This document shows positions 1-9,341 of a stretch of DNA of 64,000 nucleotides, one piece after another; positions within the stretch are counted from its first letter, which is position 1, and each line of letters starts with the position of its first letter. The stretch is from Chroicocephalus ridibundus (Eukaryota; Chordata; Aves; Charadriiformes; Laridae): contig NC_086287.1 in assembly GCF_963924245.1 (NCBI RefSeq), positions 27,881,950-27,945,949 of the forward strand, read 5' to 3'. Position numbers and translations under genes: made by a program. The notes beneath the pieces are model-generated. The model saw only the letters and a program-made list of their open reading frames with translations. It did not search any database and was not told the DNA's origin.

Positions 1-2169
1 GCAAGCGTCCTTTTCTGCCTTGTGCTGTGGTGAGTTTTAACAAGCACGTAGCAAAGGCAGACAGTCAGGGATGGCCCATACCATGAGGGTGACAGTCACC
101 TGAGTCTACCAACTAATAGGGTTGGTAACAACCAAGTCACACTTGTTACTGGTGTGCTCTATGCATATGGCCTACAAAATGCTCTAAGAAGCGCTTCAGG
201 TAAAATGTCTCCTTTAGAGAGCTGGCAGGGACGCCTACCCATATCCTTTTAGACCCACCCTCCTCTTTGTAAACCTTTCAAGGTCACCCTGCTGACTTTA
301 GCTCTCTTTCTCTTGAGGTCCCCTACCCCTCCTAAAAGCACCTCAACATCACCATCCTCAAGCCCGAGTGCCCTAATCTGAGTACGATCCTGCTAATACA
401 ACCAGTCATCTGATGTACGTATGTGAGGATACACCCGAAATGAGATTTCCCCACCTCTGGCAAGGCAGTTCCAGTTCTCCCAGGACTGGTCAGGGTTTCA
501 CATCTCATCCTCCCCCATATCCAGGAAGTGACAGGCACCTGCACGTGGTAATTCACCTTCCCACCCCTGCTTCCCTCTCTCCCCATCCCCATCATCGCTA
601 CCTGCACGCCTGCCTGTGGCCGATCTCAGGTCCCTCCGGAGGCACAGGCCCTGCTTTTAGCTCTGCACAGGAGGTGGGAGCCAGGCACAGTCCATGCTGC
701 TTGCAGAGCCCACAGCCAGCCCAGCTGGGGTTGCTCCAGCCCGGAGAAAGACACCTAATGCCTGAGTACACACTTCCCTCTTATGGCCGCGCCCGATACA
801 GCAACCGCTCAGGCCTGCAGCATCTTCACTGGAGATATGATTTTCCTGTGAATATTGACATTTCCCATAGCCGCCTCTTACACTTGTCAGGCACAGACAT
901 CTCTCCCCTGCACTTTGGGCAAGCACGGAGCCAGCCTTGCCGCCCTGTTTGGCTAATGCTGCTCAACACACACCCTGTGCGCAGCGTGAGCGGGAAAGAC
1001 AACTCGAGCGCTCAATATGTGTCCTGCCTGCAGCATCGCACTGTCTCTCCGGTGGACGCCCAAGCACCCACTCCTGGTCCTGGGGCAGATTTCCCCTGTG
1101 GTAGGGCACAGCCTCTAACATCTTTCCTTTGCTCAAGTTAAGCATGGCTTTTACTTACTATGATCTTGAAGGGAAAGTTTTTAACTACCTAGTTATGGGT
1201 AGGTTAGGGTTCTGTTCAATTTCTCCCTCACCCCATGCCACTGTATGGCAAAGCCTCTCTCTCTTCTATCCAAATAATAATACCCTTGCAAAAAGGAGAG
1301 GCAGCAGCCTTCTGTTTTCCTGTACTGACCTTTTTCTCTGGACTGAGCTTCAGGTAGCTGGTTCTTCTGTGCTCCCATCACCCATAATACCAGACTGGCA
1401 ATTCAAGAGCAATTCGCTGCACAGAAGGGGTAGTTTCCCCTTACATCTAATCTATGTCCACCTTCCCCCAGCCACCTAGTCAGTTCAGTTCATCGACCAG
1501 AAGGAAAACTAGTCAATTTTCCATGGGATAATCATCTGTTGGATCAGTGAGTTGACCTGACTCACTTTGCAGGTAGAAAGCTGAGCATTAAAAAAAAAGC
1601 TCCTTTAGCCATGTCTTTTGTCAACTTCTCTATCTCCCTTCATCCAGTTTTTCTGAAGAGGAGAGGCAGCAGAATGAGAACTCGCAAAACTGCCTGGAAT
1701 CTGAAAGGGGACAAACTGCTCCTTCCTTCCTTCTCCGAGCTAAGGTTTGGTCACTGCTCAGGTGCTAGTGTACTGTCCTCACCATCTCTCTTCTCTGCAG
1801 TATGCTGCCTTCTCACATGCCACCTTTGCAATTGCATCAGTAAGGGATGAAACAAAAATTATCAACAAAGACACATTTTCAAGGGAACACTGGTTCTAGT
1901 TCTATTCTTCACACAGGACCAGGAGAATAAGGAGGAACCTGTCCAGTCTCCTGCAGTACCAACAACGTTGTCAGAAGCAGCAGAAGCATTTGTAGTCCTT
2001 CTTGAAGTCCTCCACAGCAGCCTGATTGTGTTCTGCCAGGCTCAGTCCCCTTTACCAGGGTTTCCCAGAGCACTCCGCAGCCGTTGATAAAGTGAGACCA
2101 CATCTGCTCTGAACCTCTTCGCCAGGCTACTGATGGGAGGAGGGTTTGGGGTCACTTCCATAGTGCCAA

Positions 2170-2240
2170 AAGCCATAGGCCCAGATCCTCAAAAGTATTT
2201 AAGCACCTAAAAAGAAGTTAGGAATTAAAATATCATGGGG
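2170..2240 (+). repeat. Possible ancient sauropsid interspersed repeat fragment
   Basis: The stretch around 2176-2220 (ccataggcccagatcctcaa followed by a-rich gtatttaagcacctaa) resembles a repeat common in turtle and crocodilian DNA that reads 'ggcccagatcctcaaaggta' then 'tttaggcgcctaa'. The match is from memory and diverged. I cannot name the family. Confidence 0.35.
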
Positions 2241-2439
2241 CTTTGGGTCCTAATGAGAATGCAGTTATATTGGTATTCAATGTTTTTGCTGATGCAGCTG
2301 ATAGTGCTTGGAAAAGTTCTGCTCAAAAAAGAGCCCTATTCTGCTGACATAAGCTGCCTCCACACAAGGAGGGCTTCACTGGTACAACTCTGCTGCTACA
2401 GCGATATCACACGCATTTACATGTAAATTAGGGCTTTGT

Positions 2440-2640
2440 TTATACCGCACAGATGCAGCCTTTCACTTCATCCCGGATGGGGAGGGGAGAGAGAGGGTAA
2501 TGGTCTCTCTGCTCTCATTTTATGGACTAAGAAAGCAAGGCACAAACGAAATGAACTAATTGGCTCAATATCACCCAACATGGGTGGCAGAAAAGGCAGA
2601 GACTCTGGTCATAGGTTACAGCCACCGGACTTTCTTCACT
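2440..2640 (+). repeat. Possible ancient SINE/LINE-tail fragment
   Basis: The order 'attttatggactaagaaagc', 'aaggcacaaacgaaatgaac', 'ttggctcaatatcaccc' and 'ggtggcagaaaaggcagaga' follows the layout of old amniote repeats that read as: ttttacagatggggaaactg, aggcacagag, aagtgacttgcccaaggtca, then ggcagagc. It is heavily diverged, and MIR-like or L3/CR1-like origin cannot be told apart by eye. Confidence 0.3.
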
Positions 2641-4304
2641 GCTAGAGGCAGGGTGACAAGATCCCCATAAAATAGGATCCCCATCACATCAACTACGCAA
2701 GGTCAAATCTCCAGTGTGTCTGAGATGGAGGGGCTAGTAATGAATGCACCAGGGAGCCCTGAACCTAGGGAACTGAGGCGTATTTAGATGCATCAAGCGC
2801 TGTCAGAAAGTAACTGAACCTGAGACATAAAGAAAGTTTCTACTACTACGCTGCTTAACCACTTGCCAACCTGAGCGGCAATACGCACGAGCGTCAATGA
2901 ACGTCCATGGAGGATGGACCTGAGAGCTGAAGCAGTATGGGCGACTAACGACATACCACAGAAGCTACCGAGATTACCTTGCTTCCAACCACTGCTGCCC
3001 AAGTGAAAATGCACTGAATGCACCTCCATTCTGCCAATACTCCTGTATATTGACCACAGATTCTGCCAGGACATATTTTCATTTATAAAAGCCGACATAA
3101 GCCAAAAATGATAAAATAATTGATCCTATCATCTCATTCATTCCTTTGCAAACCTGCCTCTGCTGCTCTACTAAATTATATATTTGACATGGTTATAAGT
3201 GGAATTGCATGGTGGGACCAAACTCATCATTTTTGCTAGTAAAGTTTTACCCTCAGATCAGCTTCTCTCAGTGGCAAACACAAGGGTTCCTGGAGTTACA
3301 GCTTTTGTTGGTCCCACAGTGCCAGTAAGTGACCTGAGAACACACATCACCGCACAGTTCCACTGTGATGGCATAAAGAAAGATCCAAAACTTGGGCTCC
3401 AGAAAAAGCAGGTGTTGCCATGGGTTGGATGAAACGTAATGAAAGTGGGTGGATATTACTGCTGGCCTTAAGCTATAAGATACAGTCTAGCTCCATTGTA
3501 GAAAAACAGCATTCCAAAACGCTGCACAAGTTACTGCCCAAAAGAGAAGCAAACATCCAGAAATTTGAACTGGGCGGGATGGAGGCGGACAGGGACATGA
3601 CTTACTGAGTACTGTTTTGCACAGGAGTCTTGGGGATAGGGAATACGAGAAAAAGCAGATAAAGCATAGAGAAGAAGGCTCCAAACAAAGCTAGGATGAT
3701 CTTGGTACTCAGCCCTGACTGAAACCTAGAGAAAAACAGCTCTGTGGTACTGTCTGAAAGAAGGCTGGAGCCATGAGCAAGGAAAGTGTCCTGCTGCCTG
3801 ATTCCCTCACACCATTGGAAACATAACCTTATACACGTTTTGTAACTTTAAAAAAAAAAGTGTAAATACAGTTATTTACTTCTCTCCTAACTGAAGGATT
3901 AAGGTTTTGGCTAGCTGTATGTATCAAAAGGAATAACAGCTACAGGGGGTTAAGTCAGTCTGTCATTAATCCCCTCTGCCACACTGGATTGCCTCCCATG
4001 CCCTGATGTGCTGGCCAACACCCTGATCATTCACATGTCATCCCACCCCCTCTTACATCTGTTTTCTGGCTCATCAGACCCATATAATATACATCTTTCA
4101 GTCCCTGATATATCCTCTCAGGCCTCTCACACCTCTGATCGCAAACCTCCCATCCTGACTCCTTTCCCATTTCATCACAAAAACGTTACGCAAGCCTGGC
4201 TGGTTTCTCCAGGCAAACACACTGAACAGCAAACAGTTCCTCACATTTACAAATTCTGGTCAGTGCCCAGAGACAGGTTCAGTCAAGCCTTCACTGAAAA
4301 AAAG

Positions 4305-4321
4305 AAAAAAAAAAAAAAAAA
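4305..4321 (+). repeat. A17 homopolymer
   Basis: Seventeen adenines following a short interrupted A-tract, then a G6 run. The preceding sequence does not look like a processed transcript or SINE, so I call it a simple repeat. Confidence 0.8.
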
Positions 4322-7300
4322 GAGGGGGGAAATAATCTGAACAGTCTTTTTAGCATTGTATAGCTTTAGAGGATATTTCCGGAATGATATTATTCTCTGA
4401 GCCAGTGAAACCGAAGCTGTGGTGAGCCTAGAACTGTAGCATTCACAGCAGAAGGTGTTAAGGACAGGGAAGGTCTCTCCTGGAGCAGAAACACAACTCT
4501 CAGCCAGCTTAGCTAAATTTAAACCAACCAACTCCATTGTTTAGGCAGAGGTACCTGCCTCTCCTTGCCTCCACCAGAAGGAAGCAATCTGCTGTAGGCA
4601 TTCACAGTTTACCTACTTATCAAGATATGCTGAGGAGAGATGATGGTCATTCCTATACCAGGCTAGCCAACCTTCTAAGCATCGGCCCTTCTTATGAGCT
4701 ACGCCAAGGCCTCTCCAGCTTCCCATGAAGTTTAGCTAGGTGCTTGACAAATTCTCCTAGGGCACTCTCATAGCTATCGGCTTTCTTCAAGGGCTATTTG
4801 ATTAGCTATAAGGTCCCCAACGAGCCTTCCACACTTCTGTTATTTCTTCTCCTATGCTTCAGACAGGCATTCTGCCATTCAGACCCAAACTAAAAACCAG
4901 GGTTCAGAGCTCCCCTGGAATCATTTCCCAGCACAGTCCCTGCTATTACAGGTTGCTATAACTGTGAAAGAAAAACAGGAAACAGAAATAATACTCACCT
5001 CACAGCCTTGCATCGGTCTGCCCAAACTGCAGCCTTTTCAATTACACTTTTAGCACTCATTCCGTGCTTACTTCAGTCTGCACCTGGAGACGGAAGATGA
5101 AGAAGAGGAAAGGCAGCTGGAGAATGTAGACTGTTCCCTCTCAGAGCAGCCTGACTGCTATTAACTGCCTTGAATGCAATGGCTGAGAAACTGCTTATTT
5201 TGTCTTTGTATTGCAAACGTAAAAGTCAAAGGCTTAGGCTTATTTCTGACTACAGCCACCTTAAGACCTTCCATCATGACTCTGCGTAGCTGCTATCATT
5301 CACATACGCGATTTTGTCTCAGTTATCAACTCTCTCCTTTCTCAAAGGAAATTCTTCCCATCAGTCACATCTTCGTGACAAGTTCTGATTATCTCTTACC
5401 ACTTCAGAAGGCCCTCAGTCTCTCTGTTTGGGATGCTGGAGCAGAAAATTTTTCTGCTATGCTTCTCTGTCCCAGTGGTTACACAATTGTTCCTTCCTGA
5501 ATTTGCCATTCTGCTGTTTCCAAACTTCACAACCTCACTCTGTGATCCCCAAACCTACAGACAGCTGGAAACAGTACCCACTGACTCATGTCAGTGATGT
5601 AAGTGCTCTGTTAATACAAGCTTGCTGCACAGCAATCCCTGCCCGTTGGACCTGTTACTTATGGTCCGCTCTTCCTTTTGACTCATTAAATTTTTTGATA
5701 TGGTCCTTTGCTTCATTCAGTTGGCTGAGCAAGGCTCTTTGCTCTGCCAGCTCACAGGAATAGCATTCCTGAGACCTAAAAGGAAACTTAGAACTGGAAT
5801 TTGCTGTTCTGGGTTTATTTGTCTCCTCAGTTTTGCAACTGCGTATTCCAGACACGCAAGCTGCAGCCACCTCTGCACAGGCACCTCATGTGTGGTGACC
5901 TCATGACCATATCAGAGCCGCCCACAGGTGTGACTCCAGGAGCTCTGTGGGATGTGCTTGGTGCTGCCTATGGCAGCAGCTGTGCCCTGGAATGGCACCT
6001 CCGTGCTGGGACTTGTCTCCATGGACATCCTGGACTCTTCTGTCCCTGCAGCCCCAGAGTGAGCGTGGCCTTCCCTGACCCCTGCACTGTGCCAGGAAGG
6101 GACAGATGCCCCTCGGACACCAGGTTACGCTGGCCCCACACTAAAGGCAGGGTAGGTCCTGGCAACGCAATGAGGTTCCATGTGCAGGGGAGCACTACAG
6201 CCGCTGTGTGAGACTGCCCGGTCCTGCAAGAGTTAACCAGTGGGTCCCTTAATGTTTTTTCTTCCTGTGTTTCCTAAACCAAAACTGAAACCATTGCATT
6301 GTAAGGGTTTGTGCTAGTTGGGTTTAAAGACAGATGAAGTAACCAGTCTGCAGGTACCTAGCTGAGGAGGGGGTTTGGGCTCTAATTGAACAGATAACAC
6401 GACGGTGAGATCCAATGCCTGGCAGGTGAAGCAGTTTATCCTCTCCAGAAGTAAGGCATTAGCAGATGAAACTCCTCCGTGCGCAGGTGGGTGGGGAGTG
6501 GAGGGTGCTGCCCCACACATGCCCGGTCATCGTAGACTGGTGGACCACCTGCACCCCACGGCACAAACTGGTCAGTACAACTCAATCCATTCTGTTCAAA
6601 GGGAGAGGAGGCAGGAAGAAAATGCCAACAGCTGACTATGGCAACGGGGGAAAAAATTCCTACAAAAAAAGTTCTACAGTATGTGGTCCCCTGGTACTCT
6701 TCTCTCTCTCTTGCTCACTCATTTCCTTTTTTCATTATAATATTTGTACATTTCCTCATAGATCACTTCAACTCTGCAAAGCCCTCCCCTCCTTATCCAG
6801 AAAAAGCTCAGCAGCAAGAGGGGTCCCTGTGCCTCTTCCCCACCAGTGCTCCTGACTGCACCTTCACTGAAGCCAGTCCGCTTGCACAAGCGCCCAAATG
6901 CCGAACAGGGGTGTTTGCTCATTTGATCACTAGGTCCTTCCCAGCAACACCAGTCTCCCCCATGCTCCCGTCCTGCAACATGAGAGAGGGGACATGGCCC
7001 ATCCCATCTTAGCTGACGGCTCTGTCTCACTGCATACCGAAACCAGGTGAAGAAAGAATGCTTCTCAGGCAAGTCCGTACCTGCTTTAGTGGCAGTCATG
7101 ATACGGGAGCGGCTACAGAGAGCAAGAAAAGGAACAAGGTCTCACACAGCTCTAACCCCACATGGTCCCACACCCAGCCTGCGCTTGTTACCCCTGAGCC
7201 TGTGTTTGTACCCCTCATTACAAAAAGCCCTCTTCTCCAAAGGCGACCCAGAGATTTGAAGCGTACTGGACACATACTACACATACTGGCCACAGCCTAC

Positions 7301-8731
7301 AAATAGGCTGAAACCAGGCTGTGAAGCTCTCCCAAGTCTTCTTGAGGGAAAAAAAAATGCCTGTCTTTCACAGAAGCTAATTCAGTTTTGTTAGGAACTA
7401 CATGTTCATATTGAATTTGCACTGAGATCCATGAGAAAGGCTCCAAGATGTGACTATAATACAAAAAAATAACTATCCATAGTAGTAGCAAATCCCCCCC
7501 AAAATGATGAGACCATTCTCTCAAATTCATTTGCTTAAACCTGTTAACTTTCCGTTGCGTTAACTGAGATTTCTTCTGATTGATTGTTTCAAGTTACATT
7601 CTAAGAAACACCATGGCCCTTCCCTCTCAATTACACTGGAGAAATCAAAGGTCATACTCTTCCGCCTCTTCAGTAGGTGATTAACCATGTTAGGCTCTTT
7701 CCTTTCTAACAATTAACACCCTGCAACTCGGAAACCTCTGGATGCCTTCCCCTTCCCACTCCCTCACCAAGACGTATACAAGTTGTATAATAGACAGCGC
7801 ACAACTACATGTGCTTTGTGGTTTGCAGAGCACCTTTCCCCTGGTGTTGTCCGTGGGATGTTCGGTCATCCAAATTTAGTAACGTTGGCAATACCTACCC
7901 CTGAACTAAACACAGCGTTTAGTTTACCCGGTCTTTGAATGAAGTATGTGTTTCCAAACCCTGTCAGAAAATACTCAAATTCATAGCCAAATACATGATG
8001 ATTTTTAAACGCTGCCACGGGCAAAGTTAACAGACTGGCAACTACAACTGTAAGAGATACTAGCTCAGCAAGGCAGCCGAGCATACGCCTATCTGTAAGC
8101 CCAAATTTAAATCCTATTGACTTAAGCTCTGCCTGCAGCTTGTCTGCAGGGTTTCCTATCAGGTCCTTCACTACCCAGGTGGACTTCAGCCAAGGTAACA
8201 CCTTTCCCAGGTCGATCCTAGGCAGGAATGGGCATGACAGTAATTAAGTCTGGCCTCCTAAGCAAAACAGTCCGAGAGTTTCACCCAGGGGTTCCCCTGT
8301 CAGACCTGCCACGGGTTCCTTTATCTTTCACACAGCCCATGGCGACAGGGCCCGAGGCCTGCGCGCCCTGGGGCGACCCCGCCGGGTCTTGGAGGAATCG
8401 CTTCGCTCATCAGCTCCCCCGACTCGGAGCAGCGAGGGCAGGCGAGGGGCTCCCCGGCCGCCTCACCCGACCTCGGCCCTCTCCCCGCCCCAGCGACCGG
8501 GCTGCGCCGCGGGACGGAAGCGGCACCAGCCGGCGCAACCCGCGGCGCTGCCCCCTTCGCCTTAAGGAAAGGGCTTAGGGACGCGCACGGTCCCTCCCGG
8601 AGGGACGGGCGGCCTCTCACGGCCAGCACCGGCACCCCCAGCCCCGGCCTGCCCGCCCTCGGCCCCCGGCACGGGACCGCCGCCACCGCCGCCTCACACC
8701 CGGCCCCGCGAGCTCGCCCCGGCGCCCGCCC

Positions 8732-9114
8732 ATTGGCTGCCACCTCAGTCACCGCCCTGCTCCACCCTCCCGTCATTGGAAGGAACCCCGCTGTTCGCTC
8801 CTGCCCCTCCCTCCACCTCGCGCTGCGATTGGCTAGCTCGTCTCCTTCTCTTCGTTCCCGGTTCCATCTCTGCCAAGTGATTGGACAGCTTTCACCTTCT
8901 GGCTCCACCTCCCTCCGAACTGTCTTCTTTGCGATTGGACAACCCCCTTCCCTCGCCTCTCTCCCCTCCCATTTGATTGGAATATGGGGCTCTCACTGGT
9001 CCCCGTCCCCCGGGCCCCGCCCCCTCCTCCTGGCCTCTGCCGCCGGCCTCGCACGCGCGCCGAGGCGTCGTTGCGGAGGCCGTCCCCGAGCGTGACGTCT
9101 CTGCCGGTGATTGG
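8732..9114 (+). promoter_or_regulatory. Array of seven inverted CCAAT boxes (predicted NF-Y sites)
   Basis: ATTGG (CCAAT on the other strand) begins at 8732, 8775, 8828, 8880, 8934, 8976 and 9110. Five are preceded by G (GATTGG), as in the NF-Y consensus. Spacings are 43, 53, 52, 54, 42 and 134 bp. Spacers in the first six units are pyrimidine-rich. All sites lie in the same orientation upstream of the start codon, within about 485 bp. NF-Y binding is inferred from motif and context. Confidence 0.75.
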
Positions 9115-9168
9115 AGGAAGCGGCGGGTCGCGCTTCCGGTGCGGCGCGACGCGGCCGGGCGGGGGCGG
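9093..9168 (+). promoter_or_regulatory. Core promoter motif cluster: CRE-like, CCAAT, ETS, GC box
   Basis: TGACGT at 9093-9098 (CRE/ATF-like), GATTGG at 9109-9114, CTTCCGGT at 9133-9140 (ETS/GABP type, inverted), and gggcgggggcgg at 9157-9168 (Sp1/KLF GC box). I see no TATA box at a suitable distance. This order is typical of TATA-less CpG-island promoters, and transcription probably starts between about 9130 and 9200, giving a short GC-rich 5' UTR with no upstream ATG. The exact start site is not visible from sequence. Confidence 0.65.
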
Positions 9169-9215
9169 CGGAGCGGGCGCAGCGCAGGGAGCGGCGCCGG
9201 AGAGGCACCGGCGGG

Positions 9216-9341
9216 ATGGAGCGGCCCGAGCGGGCTGCGGCGGCGCTGGGTGCCCAGCCCCGCGCCAACGGCTGCAGCGGCGCTGCCCACGGCGCCCTCC
9301 GCAACGGCTACGTGCGTGGCCTGCCCGCGCCCGACACCCAG
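9216..9341 (+). CDS. SPTLC2: SPTLC2 exon 1 (start codon, residues 1-42)
   Basis: Forty-two codons from ATG 9216 to the CAG|gtgtgc donor, phase 0. The start is chosen because an in-frame TGA sits at 9108-9110, no other in-frame ATG intervenes, and there is no ATG in any frame between the likely start of transcription and 9216. The context has G at -3 and G at +4. The peptide contains RANGC and RNGYVR, which are also in human SPTLC2. The rest is GC-driven and poorly conserved, and the long alanine run I recall from the human protein is absent. The donor is weak after position +2. Confidence 0.9.

Larger units (their letters stand above)
1..8334. other. Upstream intergenic DNA, no recognised gene
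   Basis: No exon on either strand resembles a protein I recognise, including ALKBH1, the neighbour I recall upstream of SPTLC2 in human. The plus strand is visibly richer in C than G and often in A than T. It holds a 243-codon open frame at 413-1141 (see findings), possible ancient repeats at 2170-2240 and 2440-2640, an A17 tract at 4305-4321, and a GC-richer patch at about 5900-6200. Nothing else stands out. Confidence 0.6.

Noticed and set aside
2793..3098. A 101-codon minus-strand frame considered as a transposase remnant.
   Set aside because: Neither strand gives a motif that I can tie to a named transposase, and no terminal inverted repeats were seen.
5900..6211. A GC-richer patch with a 136-codon + strand frame, considered as an exon of an upstream gene.
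   Set aside because: No protein family is recognisable and no flanking exon can be joined to it.
7866..8201. A 111-codon minus-strand frame with some hydrophobic segments upstream of the promoter.
   Set aside because: No recognised family, no signal for initiation or splicing that I can support, and a length expected by chance.
8321..8908. A 195-codon open frame on the minus strand in the CpG island, and others of 103-253 codons on both strands at 8228-9926.
   Set aside because: GC-rich sequence is poor in stop codons, the products are low-complexity Arg/Ala/Gly/Pro, and the frames overlap the SPTLC2 promoter and exon 1 in several phases at once.
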